This document shows, in pieces, positions 12,551 through 23,710 of a DNA stretch of 64,000 nucleotides. Under the pieces are notes generated by a model. That model had not been told where the DNA came from and ran no database searches. It saw only the letters and a list, made by a program, of their open reading frames with translations. Positions within the stretch are counted from its first letter, which is position 1. Every line of letters begins with the position of its first letter. Source of the stretch: Siphonodentalium dalli. Its lineage: Eukaryota; Mollusca; Scaphopoda; Gadilida; Siphonodentaliidae. The stretch is from contig CP136062.1 in NCBI GenBank assembly GCA_032622095.1, positions 163,056,875 through 163,120,874 of the forward strand, given 5' to 3'. Made by a program: the position numbers and the translations under genes.

Positions 12551-12864
12551 TGTTGTCTCTTTGGAAATTAGTGTGTTCTTTTGGGAATTTCACCGGAATT
12601 GTCGCCGACTCCGATTTATCCTACTCCGGAGCTATCAGGCGCAGCGAGCCGATTCCGCCTTCCGGGAACCTCCCACGATGCCACGTGACCGAAAGTTCAG
12701 AACCAGTCAAGCTCTAAATAAAAAACCAACAAGTCAAATGGAATATTCTCTTCATAAATTGCTGTATTTCTGCTATTGATAAAAGGTATGTTTAATGCAT
12801 GTTTTGATATTATTATTGATGGAATAACATATTTCATACTGAATCCAATGCCAAAGATTCAATA
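12551..12864 (+). repeat. 5' LTR
   Basis: Starts TGTTGTCTCTTTGG and ends near AAAGATTCAATA. Highly similar to the 3' LTR, with shared landmarks GGAATTGTCGCCGACTCCG, CCACGATGCCACGTGA and TTCATAAATTGCTGTATT. It contains an AATAAA-like CTAAATAAAA near 12715. It is 31 bases shorter than the 3' LTR because the 3' LTR has a duplicated CCGGAG...GGCGCAGCGAG block. Confidence 0.9.
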
Positions 12865-13448
12865 TTTGCGTCGATGACTTTTTTCATGTTTTTGTGAATT
12901 AATTTGTTGAATTTTTCGTAACCACGCGGAAACCACGTGTTTCGAATTCAGCCGAAACGGCCTTCGGTGAATCGAATGCAATCCACAATTATTGTGAATA
13001 GTATGTAATGATTTCATCACATTTCTAGTTGCTAGAAAGGTGTCCCCATATCTTGCTGAAAATATTTGTCCAGCATTCTCGAAACTGTTTTGACTTTTGA
13101 GGCTAAAAAAATTCAAAACTTTTGCCTGTCATTGCAAATAGGAAAATTCAGTCAAAAATGTCAAATGATCCAGAATAACTATTTTCTAACACATTTTCTG
13201 ACCGACATCTACGTCTGGTTTGAAAATTTTACATCCTTCCATCACTTTTGGTGTATTTTTCTGTGGAATTTCGGACTTTGCCCAAAATTTGCCAAATGTC
13301 ACCCCATAAATGGCCAATTCCAATACGATATGCTATCAATTAATTGTTGTGTGTTATTTTTTGCAAGGTCGAGGGCTGATTTTTTTAGCAGAGGTTCAGG
13401 AAGGTGCAGAGTTATTCTGAGCTTTTCATTAACATAATCTTTTTCAGA

Positions 13449-13573
13449 ATTTGGTGGCTTGCAAATAATTTGCAGGATACCGACATATTTTTTCGCTACC
13501 TAAAACAAGGTCGCGTGTACAAATTGGTGGTTTGCAATTCATTTGCAGGATACCGACATATTTTTTCGCTACC
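13449..13573 (+). repeat. 52-bp duplication in the leader of the LTR element
   Basis: TTGGTGGCTTGCAAATAATT and following bases up to TTTTTTCGCTACC occur twice, 21 bp apart. The second copy has TTTGCAATTCATT. Lies between the 5' LTR and gag; purpose unknown. Confidence 0.85.
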
Positions 13574-13685
13574 AAACACAGTAACAAATATTTTGTATTC
13601 ACTATCAAGTCCAGAAAACAGAATGGCGGAGTATAAACAATTCCCTTCATCAAACATAGACCCGACTGAACAATCGGGTTAGGCC

Positions 13686-15947
13686 ATGACATCTCCGGAG
13701 AGTAATATACTGCATCCGGAGGGGGACTTGAGACCAAAACGTTATAATCCAGATAAGTCGGGGGTAGGTAGCAGTAGTTCGCAGTCTGACGACAGGTCCA
13801 CACCCATCCCGGGACAAAATTTGTTGTCAAAATTGGAAGTTAGCCGTGATGAGGACAATTCGGAAGCCCCTATGTCACACAGGGACATCCAATCAGCCAT
13901 CCCCGGCAAATATGTATCGGTCAACCCATCAAATAGGACAAATGACTTGGCCAGACATGCCCTGGAAAGAGCAAAATTGATTGAGGAAGTACGACACGCC
14001 AGGGGTGATGAGAGGGGGGTATGGCCAAAAGATATTTATCTAAAACCCCGGAATGACTCTCTGGATAGACACAGGGCCCCACGGCCGTACATCAGACCGG
14101 TCGCGAGTAATGATGATCATTACTCAGAACAGGCTTCTGCTAATTATGACCACTGCCAAGACGTATCAGAAACCCAACCGACAAAATACGACTACAGCCA
14201 CTCAAATAATAATCATAGGGCCAGTGACGATGACCGAAACTTAAACTGAAATGGATAATACAGTGGCAGATCTGGAACAACGATTTGGGTTGTTGGCGAG
14301 TTTGAGCAGCTTAAACAAACCAAGGTCCAATGCGGGTGACCATCATAGGGAAGGGTTTCCAGAGGGGGACCAAAGCCCACGAGAATATGAGCCGCCAAAC
14401 AATAATTACCATTGTAGTGATGATAATCACCAGTGGACCGATGGACCGGACGACTTATCAGGTGGTGGTAGTAACTACCATCACACCACAGCTAATTTGG
14501 ACAGTAAATTGGCCGACTTTGAACAGCAATTTGGGTTGTTTAAAGTTTTAATGCAATGAAATAACCCAAGATCGAGTGACGATGACCGCCACTTGACGGG
14601 AAGGCCCAATTGTGAGATCGACCGAACCGGTGGGACAAGCCAACCCGGTAGGCCGACCACTACTGATGATATTACAAGGGAGCTGGGGATACATAGAGGG
14701 GCAGCACATGCTACTCGCGTTGTCCAACAGCCAATAACAGTACCGGACGTGACACCTCTCCACTACAGGCCACTTGAACCTGTCACTGGCCAATCAGTAG
14801 CACAAGTTCAGTCTCATAGCATACCCATGAATACTCAGGGGTACAGGCCAGCGGAACCTGTCGCTGGCCAATCGGTAGCACCATTTCAGTCCCAGGGAAT
14901 ACACATGAACACTCATGGGTATAGCCCACCGGAACCTGTCGCCGGCCAATCAGCACAAGTTCAGCCCCAGGGAATACCCATGAATACTCATGGATACCAC
15001 AGTCCACCGTCAAATTCCAGCCCTGGCTTCCAAATCACTGGGGTCAAGGGCTGGCTTACACAATAACACCATACTGGGCAAGCCCAACCCACTGGCGCTG
15101 CGAGCCACCCATACCAGGTTGGAATGTCCCACCAGTGGGGTACCAGTCAGGGGGTGACAACCCCAACCCGGGTGACAACCACAACCAGGCCCCCACGCCC
15201 CTGCCAACTTATGACGCCCAGCAGGTGCAACAAGTACCGGAGCACCTTAATGAACGTCATGGTCATTTAGACCACAATAGGGGAAATGGCCATGGGAGAA
15301 GAGCAAGGATCCCCAATGGATTAGCGTACGATGGTACGGGGGCATGGCACGCTTTTCAGACACAATTTGATAAAAGTCTGATGCTGGAAGAGTGGGATGA
15401 AGAGGAACAGTCAACTGTTCTTTGCCTGTGTCTTCAGGGTAAGGCGAGTGAGTTCTTCTCGTCATTAACCGAACGCCACCCGGACTTAACTATTCACCAA
15501 GTTCTGGAACGGCTAGGCTCACAATTTGGGGAACGGGAAATACCTGAAACCACCCAACTCCGTTTTAGTCAACTAAAACAGAAGCCTACACAATCATTGG
15601 AAGAATGGTCAGAGGCAGTATTGGCTCTGGCCAGGAGGGCCTTCCGGAACTGCCCCGTTGAATTTGCAATCCAACAGGCCATTATGCGTTTCTGCCATGG
15701 GGCGTATAATGTGAATGCGGAATACGTAATTGGGAAGCGACCCAGGTCCACGGAAGAAGCTATTGATCATATGAGATGGCATCAGTATAACCATCAAGCC
15801 CTCCATGGTTCCCGAGCCCCATGGCGCGAGGTACGGAGTATCTCTTCAGACACTGAAGAAATGCTCCGCACTGAAGAAGACCCTAGCCCAGATGTCAGAG
15901 CCCTCAAAACTGGGCAGGGACAATACTATGGTCGCAGGCCCACATAA
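13686..15947 (+). pseudogene. gag-like polyprotein of the LTR element, broken
   Basis: Capsid-type gag of a Ty3/Gypsy retrotransposon. The coding trace starts at ATG 13686. It shifts frame near 14247, has an in-frame TGA at 14557-14559 and TAA at 15064-15066, and ends in another frame (15135-15947). The recognisable capsid domain is in the last segment, about residues 70-210: AWHAFQTQFD, LEEWDEEEQS, LCLQGKASEFFSSL, FSQLKQKPTQSLEEW and ARRAFRNCP. This is the retrotransposon-gag pattern of a Trp-rich start and a Q-x-L-EEW segment. The upstream part is polar, with three repeats of about 26 residues (14772-15004). No CCHC zinc knuckle is visible; the nested element at 16002 sits just past the stop. 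Not functional. Confidence 0.85.
14772..15004 (+). repeat. Three ~78-bp repeats inside gag
   Basis: Each unit encodes about 26 residues containing EPVAGQS and MNTHGY. Units start near 14773, 14851 and 14929; the third is 3 bp shorter. The repeats keep the frame, so they arose while gag was under coding constraint or duplicated in multiples of three. Confidence 0.9.
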
Positions 15948-16001
15948 ACTAATCCTCGTCCTACTTCTCCTTCCCCCGGATTTTATCAAGAGGTTCAAGG
16001 C

Positions 16002-16459
16002 TTAACCCTTTAACCAACAGAACGGCCCTGTGCCAATGCATTCTCTTATATATGCGAGTCGACCATAGGTCGCCTCGCATATATAAGAGAATGCATTGGC
16101 CTAACAATTTTTTACAATTTTAATAATTTTTTCTTGTATTCTTTAACAATTTTATAATTTCACCCATACAGAGCCCCAGACAAACATGAGCAGACGACAC
16201 TCTTCTATATGCTTCTAGATATGTGTGGGGCTCCCTGCAGGGTAACGGATGTTTTTTATTTTATGTCCTAAAAATTGTAAGAAACATTTATTTAAAAAAA
16301 ATGATAAAACATTGTTAGGAATCCATGCATTCTCTTATATATGCGAGGCGACCTATGGTCGACTCGCATATATAAGAGAATGCATTGGCACAGGGTATTT
16401 TAGGCTGTTGAAGCTTTATTTTGGGCGTTTTTTTGCCGTTTTGTTGGGTAAAGGGTTAA
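16002..16459 (+). mobile_element. Family C double-hairpin element nested in the LTR element
   Basis: TTAA lies at both edges (16002-16005 and 16456-16459). The outer inverted ends are CCCTTTAACCAACAGAACGG on the left and, inward from the right, CCCTTTACCCAACAAAACGG. Inside lies CCCTGTGCC, hairpin 1 (16033-16099), an AT-rich spacer, hairpin 2 (16323-16388) and GGCACAGGG. Each hairpin has a 26-bp stem opening CCAATGCATTCTCTTATATA and an inner CGACC-ATA-GGTCG stem-loop. The spacer includes a GGGGCTC/GAGCCCC pair and is nearly identical to the one at 49390-49819. No coding capacity. Confidence 0.92.
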
Positions 16460-17184
16460 AGACAAGGACTTTAACTATGGAAACTAATGTTGACAGTTTG
16501 TTGTCAGACAATAAGGTAGTGCATGCTTACCAAGCTGGAGAAACATTCTTAAACCATTGATAAATTATTGCAGGGGATGAACAAATTAACACAGGCCATC
16601 GAAAATCCAAGCACTGGGTTTTCCAAATACCGAGACAAAGAATCACGGGTAAGATTCAATGAAACTGTAGAGGCGTCAAACTGCAAGGAGTCGAATTGAG
16701 AGGTCTGAATTCGAACCCCAACCTACCCAATCAAGACCTCACAGAGAAGCATTATAATCATGAAGATGAGATTATAATCAAGAGAGTCAAGACGCCTTCA
16801 GTCATACAAATCCCAATAAAAATGGCTAGCAGTGCAGTTCAATACAGTGGCCCGTGATGATCAAATGGGTCGAAGTGACATCGACACATTACATGGTTCG
16901 TGCAAGCGGGTAGATGATGGCTATCCAGCCGTTCCGTCCAGTCCGATTTCAACCTCTGCTGAGTACTCAGGGGAGGGGGAATCGTGGCAATGTGGTTTCT
17001 AAGGGTTCCCTTGGGATCCCAGTGGGAATGGACCGATTGGGAACTAAAGGGGGGATGGCGTCTGTCCAGAAACTGGATAGTTGCACTCACAATTTAACTT
17101 GCATTACACCCCTGTGCATGAGATCCAGGTGCAAAGGAAACAATTTAAAATACAGATCTTGATTGGCCAGGATATGCACCCTCG

Positions 17185-17670
17185 TTAAGCTGGAAAAACA
17201 GCATTTAGAAGACCCCGACCTATCGCCCGTCATTAGGTTGATAGAAGCATGTAAGAGATAAACGATTTTGAGTTATCCATTTCCAGCAAGGCCACGAAAT
17301 ACATCTGGACCAATCGTTTCCGATTTGTGATAGTAAATATCTTACTATACAATATAACATGCACACTTTTCATGTGGATAATCCAGTGGAAAGAGTACAC
17401 CTGTACTTTCTTGGATAACTACAACATAGTAACCCGAGGAACAGATTACTTCTTATGATCACGGCTCAATTCGCTATATGGGTAGAATGTATTAGCCTCC
17501 CCTATCAAACAGCGGAAACATTGCCCACTATATGTTTTGACGGTCAGGACTCAGGCAGCGAAAGTCAGTTCTGCTTTGCAATGTGTGAGGTACTCCATAT
17601 GTACAAAGGTCGAACAACCCCTTGCCGCCCATATCTGTCAATGTTTGTGGAGATCAGACTTGATCGACCA
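17185..17670 (+). pseudogene. Integrase-region pol remnant of the LTR element
   Basis: The translation shows LEDPDLSPVIRLIEACKR (17210-17260), typical of the linker before the Gypsy integrase zinc domain. Then come VERVHLYFLG and, at 17455 onward, QFAIWVECISLPYQTAETLP, followed by ESQFCFAMCEVLHMYKGRTT. These match the integrase core (family pattern VERVHLDFLGPLP, QFTKWVE, RTTPYRP). The first catalytic Asp in the HLDF motif is Tyr here, and stops and frame changes separate the pieces. A continuous 160-codon frame (17455-17937) covers the core and then runs into the tandem repeat at 17790. Non-functional. Confidence 0.75.
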
Positions 17671-17789
17671 AATCTCTCCAGCACTGAAGAGGTTGATTGC
17701 CAAGATGTGATGCTCCGGGAACGTTTATCAACACAGCCAATAAATTGTCACCTGTTACAGAGGGCATTGTCATCAAGTACAACACATAT

Positions 17790-18122
17790 ATGTGGGGACT
17801 TTGCCGATCACTGGGAGTGTTCACCCAACAGTGTGATAGGGACATTACCAATTACTGGCGTGTCCATCCAACAATGTGATAGGGACATTAGTAATCACCG
17901 GGAATGTCCATCTGCCAGTGTGAAAGTGTCCGTCTAAAATAGTTAAGGGGACATTACCAATCTATGGGAATGTCCAGCTGCCCTTGTTGTATGGACACCA
18001 CCGTTGACTGGAAGTGTCAATCTGAATTGGTTTAAGAAACATTATCAATCACTGGGAATGTCCATCCGCCATTATTCTCGAGGCATTACCAGTTACTGGG
18101 ACTGTCCATCCGAATTGGAAGC
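17790..18122 (+). repeat. Degenerate ~46-50-bp tandem repeat
   Basis: About six or seven imperfect units are built around GGGACATTACCAATCACTGG and GAATGTCCATCC. GGACATT and AATGTCC within a unit are complementary, so each unit can form a small hairpin. Located between the integrase remnant and the 3' LTR. Confidence 0.8.
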
Positions 18123-18548
18123 ACACTATACGCTCAGGACTGCATGCACTACCAAACACTGAGAGTCTGTTCTGGTCGGCTCTGCGCTACTTTCAATTTT
18201 AGTAGAGTAGGGCGTAATCTGTAAATTATTATAGGATACATGTTCATTGAGGGCTATCCCAAAGATCGAGATAACTTCGCTCATCCGGGATTGTCAGACC
18301 CAAATTTGGCTGTAATGGGTCTGGGAATCTTAAATCTCCTTTAAGGCTTTCAGCCGAGGGAATTGTTTCCCACTAACATCTACGTCTAGAGGGAATGCAT
18401 TTCTGACCTCACTTTGGTTTCTGAGGTATTATACGGCTCTTAAAGTCGATGCACTCTACCCCCACCCCTTTGGGCGCTGTAAATCACTTAGAGCGTCTGG
18501 ACTCCTAGTCGTTTATTTGGAATGGATATGTTTAGGCCTATTTTATTT

Positions 18549-18562
18549 AAAATGGGGAAGAG
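18549..18562 (+). promoter_or_regulatory. Polypurine tract of the LTR element
   Basis: AAAATGGGGAAGAG lies directly before the 3' LTR start TGTTGTG. Position and composition fit the plus-strand primer of LTR retrotransposons; the single T is unusual but tolerated in many elements. Confidence 0.7.
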
Positions 18563-18907
18563 TGTTGTGTCTTTGGAAATTAGTGTGTTCTTTTGGGAGT
18601 TTCACCGGAATTGTCGCCGACTCCGATTTATCCAACACCGGAGCTACCCGGCGCAGCGAGGCACTACTCCGGAGATACCAGGCGCAGCGAGCCGAATCCG
18701 CCTTCCGGGAACCTCCCACGATGCCACGTGATCGAAACTTCAGAACCAGTCAAGCTCTAAATATAGAACCAACAAGTCAAATTGAATATTCTCTTCATAA
18801 ATTGCTGTATTTCTGTTATTGATAAAAGGTATGTTTAATGCATGTTTTGATATTATTATTGATGGAATAACATATTTCATATTGAATCCAATGCCAAAGA
18901 TTCAATA
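18563..18907 (+). repeat. 3' LTR
   Basis: Matches the 5' LTR along its length except for about 31 extra bases, a tandem copy of the CCGGAGCTACC.GGCGCAGCGAG block near 18640-18690, and scattered substitutions. Ends AAAGATTCAATA, followed by ATATGAG. Confidence 0.9.
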
Positions 18908-19107
18908 ATATGAGTGATATCAGTTGGGTTTTTATGCGGTTTTAGACGGAAATTAGTGAAATTTAGGGGGGTGGATGTAAAATAATTGGGAGTAAAAATG
19001 CTAGATGCAAAGAAACGGCATACCTTCCTGCAAATTTTCTACTACCCCCCCCCCCCCCCAACCCCCCCCCCCCGACTGCAATGAGTTTCATCCCGACCAA
19101 TTATGGC

Positions 19108-19879
19108 TCAACCCTTTCATGACGGGAGCTTCCAGTATGTTTGCGATAACCCGGTGCCAATGCATTCTCTTAAATATGCGAGTCGACCATAGGTCGCCTC
19201 ACATATATTAGAGAATGCACTGGCCGAACAAATTTAATTTAATTTTGTATAATTGTCAAGGAATGTAATACAAAATGAAAATAATGATAAAAAATTGTTA
19301 ACAAATTTAAGAAATAATGATAAAAAATGATAAACATTCTTAAAGAATGTAAGACAAAAATGATAAAAATTAATAAAATAATATTAAGCCAATGCATTCT
19401 CTTATATGTACGAGTCGAACATAGGTAGCGTCGCAGATATAAGAGAACAAACCGAACAAATTTTATATCATTTTTATAATTGTTAAAGAATGTAAGAAAA
19501 AATGAAAAAATATATAGAAAATTGTTAAAAAATGTAAGAAAAAATGATAAAAGTTGTTACAGAATGTAAGAAAAAATGTTAAAATATTATACAATTGTCA
19601 AAGAATATAAAAAAGCGATAAAAATTGTTATAGAATATAAGATAAAAATGATAAAAAATGATAAAAATTGTTAAAGAATGTAAGAAAATTTTAAATACAA
19701 AATGATACAGATTGTTATAGAAAGTCAGAACAATTTGTAAAATATGAATATTTTGTTTAGGCCAAAACATTCCCTTATATATGCGAGGCGATCTATGGTC
19801 GACTCGCATGTCTGAGAGAATGCATTGGCACAGGGTCTTTAATGTTGCGCCAGTGCGGCTCCCGTCATCAAAGTGTTCA
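19108..19879. mobile_element. Family C element, long variant with three hairpins
   Basis: The outer arms are AACCCTTTCATGACGGGAGC on the left and GCGGCTCCCGTCATCAAAGTG on the right. The flanking TCAA/TTCA are decayed from TTAA. Hairpins lie at 19157-19223, 19389-19448 (degenerate) and 19762-19828. The spacers are AT-rich with many AAAGAATGTAAGAAAAAATG-like units. It is the same core as 16002 with a different outer arm. Confidence 0.85.
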
Positions 19880-20194
19880 TTATCTGGTGATAGAAAACAA
19901 ATTTCAAATTTCCGTATCGCTGGGAAGAACTCATTGTTTTAGAACATCACGGAATTAGCGGAAAGAAATTGGAATTGATTTAGTTCTTCAACATGGCATA
20001 TCCAATATATACTATTTAGCCAACGTCATTTTATATCAATTACATGTTTCAGAGCTCGATTATATGTCAGGAATCAATATATTAGAATGAAGTGAGGAAT
20101 GAAGCTGGGTTCACAAGAAAATATCAGGATGGGATAAGATAGGATAATTTATTTACAATACACACATGAATAACACAACGGCAGTGATATTGAT

Positions 20195-20319
20195 GGGGGA
20201 AACATAGCCCTGTCGGTCTGGGGGAAACATAGCCCTGTCGGTCTGGGGGAAACATAGCCCTGTCGGTCTGGGGGAAACATAGCCCTGTCGGTCTGGGGGA
20301 AACATAGCCCTGTCGGTCT
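20195..20319. repeat. 25-bp minisatellite, 5 copies
   Basis: Five identical copies of a unit starting GGGGGAAACATAGCCCTGTC. Perfect identity suggests recent expansion. Minus-strand open frames across it are repeat artefacts. Confidence 0.95.
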
Positions 20320-20447
20320 GTTTTCCTCCTTCCCCCTAAAACAGCTATCACTATATAAATAATTGATTGATTGATCAGATAGCATGTATTTACGCACGTA
20401 AATATTATTATCATATATAAAACTATCTAGAACATAATGTTAAAAAT

Positions 20448-20652
20448 GATGTGAAACACTCCGGTAGGGTGATCAAATAGAAAGTGAGAATAATGTTGCT
20501 CAAGTTATTTTGTTTCGATTATTAATCAATATTGACAACACACACCATCATTCTTATAAATTAATTAAATGCAATGACTCTCGAAATCATTTGTGTTAGT
20601 TTATCGCCAATAGTGAGTCCCGAATCTAATTGTAAATATTTACAATTGAGCG
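20448..20652 (+). repeat. Dispersed repeat G, copy 1
   Basis: Shares TGATGTGAAACA.TCCGGT.GGGTG, TTGACAACA, ATTAATTAAAT and GTAAATATTTACAATTGAGCG, in order, with 41510-41725. No terminal repeats or coding sequence seen. Confidence 0.75.
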
Positions 20653-21982
20653 TAGTTCAGGCGACATTTTCTATGGAGTCTAATGACCAATTTCATTGAT
20701 ATTTGCGGTGATGTTTCTAGAATGCTACATTCCCCAGGCTAGCATAGTCCCTGCGTTCTAACTTATCATTTTCACGCATCCGAACATGTCCATAATATGT
20801 CTTTAAGGGCATATCACAAACAAATGGTGATATGGCTGTGAGCCAATCAGGACGAGTGATACAGTCGAAAATGCATTATCTCCCCACAGTAATGTTTTTA
20901 ATGTTCTTATTTTCAAAAAATATGATCAGATTATGTCCCAGTCCGAACGGCATTGGTAGACGCCGATTAAATGGGCATATAAGATTAGTCTAGCTTCCTG
21001 TAACTACTGTTCGTCGAATGAAAGATTGAATGAGAATGTTCGTGAAGTAAGGTTGTGTGAGCCGTGAGGTAAATTTTAAGGTATATTGCAAGTGGTAACG
21101 GGTGATAAGACATCAAATTTCAACAATAAAGTACGAATAATTGTTCCCACCCAATTTCAGCCCCCCCCTCCCAAAATAAAAATGTGGAGTAGTGTTTGGA
21201 ACTAATGAAAAACAGAAAACGCACCAAACATTTCATCGTAATTAACACTCACACAAAATTCCTTTTCTAAGCTGACCATATCTTAATACTTGTTGTATTA
21301 CTTGTTGCATATGGACTATAATAAAGATGTCTATTTACATCGTTTTGCAAACACCGCCGCAGCCATTATTAAAATTTCCAAAATATATACGTTCTTGAAT
21401 GTTTCATACAGTCACTGATTTTTATCTCAGATCGTTTTGATAAGCCCAACACACAGTGTTCGCGCTGGACCGAAAAAAACTTTAGCCAAAAGTTTAGCCA
21501 AATGAAAATTTTATTAGCCAAATGAAAAAAACTTTAGCCAAATTTGTTTTGGCAAAATTAAAAAAACTATGACAAATTACAACGATATTGACAACTTTAG
21601 AAAAATAACGGTACTTTTTTGTAACGGCATCAGTTTGCCCTACCAGCATCATAGTAATCAAGCAGAACAACCAGCAGCATATCAGACTAGCAGGACCACT
21701 TGGTCCGGGTGAACGCGCTCTCAACCGTAATTACAATTCCACCCATGCAATCAACTCGTATAAGAACCGCATTGCAGCAATTATCGAAAGTGTTTTTTCA
21801 GAATCCGGTGCAATAAGTGGGAATTGCTGTTGTATAAGAAGTTGGCAGATATATGTGAAATCGGTCGTAATGATGACAATGGTTTCGTCCATTAATTTTT
21901 GCTGCGCTATGGGACTTAGTGGGGCGGTGGCAAATGTATATCTTGTATAGTTTTTAGTAGAAGCAAGCCACTATGATTTTCT
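20653..21982. other. Unassigned intergenic sequence
   Basis: Contains several TTTAGCCAAA repeats near 21480-21545. A 76-codon minus-strand frame (21494-21724) overlaps them; no known domain. No gene called. Confidence 0.4.
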
Positions 21983-22280
21983 TAAAAGGCCCACTTAATT
22001 TTCGAGTCACCGATTATATGTTTATAGTACCTTGATATACGGTTTTAATAACAATCTATGCATAACATATGATTAAAATACTATAATTCATCACGATTTG
22101 AAACATCTGTGACTCAGAAGGTGCCCATAGATAAATAGAAAACAGCTGAAATCATAGAAAGATTGCCCCAGTTATGGCTCCCAGAATGCAACAAAATTCA
22201 AGATTAAAATGTATTTTCAATGGAAGCGGAATAACTCTATCTTTAGGATATATAGTTTCGAAAATTAAGTGGGCCTTTAA
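21983..22280 (+). mobile_element. Family B TTAA-flanked MITE, copy 2
   Basis: TTAA is present at both edges. The terminal repeat AAGGCCCACTTAATTTTCGA on the left is matched inward from the right by AGGCCCACTTAATTTTCGAA. Shorter than copy 1 (298 against 445 bp), so it carries an internal deletion or copy 1 an insertion. Confidence 0.88.
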
Positions 22281-23322
22281 CCTATCTCGTTTGGATGGAG
22301 TTTTAAGACTGTATTCCAATTTGTTATCCAGTCGGAAGTAAAAAAAAAATGAGAGAGTACCTGTATGGTGCATGTAAATCAGCCCTAGCCTTCAAAACGA
22401 ATATCGCTAAACAACCCATAATGTCAACTCTGACCTCACCGACCACATCTGCTTCGTCTCCTGAACCAGTAGACAATAAAGGCAATTGGATCGGATGATA
22501 TGGGGACATACCACGACTGTAAGTGGTAGATTTAGTAAAATATTTTTTAATATGACAACAGCCATCTTGGATTTGGAGGTCACGTGACATTAAATAATTT
22601 GAATAGAGTCTAGTTACTTAGCACAACCCATCAATGGGGTGAAGGGTATCTACGGGCTACATGCTTTGTTTAGTCACCAAACACCAGATTATAAGACATC
22701 TTTCGAGTTAAGATTTAATCAAAGCAGTCCAATATGGCGTTCAGGGACATGTTTGCCAAATTTTAAAACTGGTAGGAGAGTATCAATAACGTAACACATT
22801 TCACTGAAAACAACTTAAACTGTATCATGTGTATACTATTTAACACTAAACTACTACCATGTTATTAAAATATATGGCACTTACTTACCAACGAAAACCT
22901 GACTCTGTGCACTCGTACAGACAATGCAGTCAGATAATTTCCATAAATGAAATTGTATCGTATTCCAGGAGAACTCCATAAGAAATATTTTGTTGAGAAA
23001 TGCACATTGTATGGTTCAATGGTTCAAAGGCTTAATTAATTTCAGTTTTCAGAGTAAAAGTTGTGAATCAATATCGCCAGAAAGTCTACAGCTTTATTTG
23101 ACCCTGATTATTTACACATGGTCAGATTACCTCAACCATGCAGCCAAGCATATTTTCAGTTCAACATAGCTAGCCTGGTCCAGATAACAACCAGGATTAA
23201 TCAAGAGATTATTCAATGCCCATTACCAACTTCATAATGGATTACAGTCAAAGTCAAACCACTCTGTCTGATAGCTGGTTGTGTCATGACAAAATTCAAT
23301 CACTCACATCAAAACAAGATAA
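22281..23322. other. Unassigned intergenic sequence
   Basis: No convincing gene. An 88-codon minus frame (22324-22590) lacks recognisable motifs. Confidence 0.4.
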
Positions 23323-23710
23323 TTAACCCTTTACCCAACAGAAGGGCCTTGTGCCAATGCATTCTCTTATATATGCGAGTCGACCATAGGTCGCCTCGCA
23401 TATATAAGAGAATGCATTGGCTTAACACATTAAAAATTATAAAATTGTTAAAGAATGTAAGAAAAAATGGTAAAAAGTTTTTTTTTAGGCCAATGCATTC
23501 TCTTATATATGCGAGGCGACCTATGGTCGACTCGCATATATAAGATAATGCATTGGCACAGGGCATAACTGTAACTATCACAATGTGGTCAAGGAGCCGG
23601 TTCCAATGATATCCATATTTGTATGGTTCTATTGAGACAGACCGAAGATATTTTAGGCTGTTGAAGCTTTATTTGGCCGGTTTTGGCCGGTTTTTTGGGT
23701 AAAGGGTTAA
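23323..23710 (+). mobile_element. Family C double-hairpin element, reference copy
   Basis: TTAA flanks both ends. The left end is CCCTTTACCCAACAGAAGGG; the right end, inward, is CCCTTTACCCAAAAAACCGG. Hairpin 1 is 23354-23420 (loop ATA) and hairpin 2 is 23490-23556 (loop TAT), the reverse complement of hairpin 1. To the right of the cassette is a ~150-bp unique arm (CATAACTGTAACTATCACAA to TTTTAGGCTGTTGAAGC) shared with 54226-54382 and, inverted, with 59868-60012. Non-coding. Confidence 0.93.

Larger units (their letters stand above)
12551..18907 (+). mobile_element. Ty3/Gypsy-type LTR retrotransposon, decayed
   Basis: Two long terminal repeats (12551-12864 and 18563-18907) flank a gag-like region (13686-15947), an integrase remnant (about 17185-17670) and a purine tract directly before the 3' LTR. 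ATAT precedes the 5' LTR and follows the 3' LTR, a plausible 4-bp target duplication. Gag precedes integrase in the usual order, but the protease, RT and RNase H region cannot be found. After discounting the nested element at 16002-16459, only about 0.8 kb separates gag from the integrase remnant, too little for RT. No tRNA-primer site could be recognised after the 5' LTR. The copy is non-functional: gag has several breaks and integrase has lost conserved residues. Confidence 0.88.

Noticed and set aside
12551-12864. Recognisable tRNA primer-binding site after the 5' LTR
   Set aside because: The sequence after the LTR (TTTGCGTCGATGAC) did not match a tRNA 3' end I could name.
21494-21724. Short secreted-protein-like frame on the minus strand
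   Set aside because: Hydrophobic stretch only; half of it is read from TTTAGCCAAA simple repeats.
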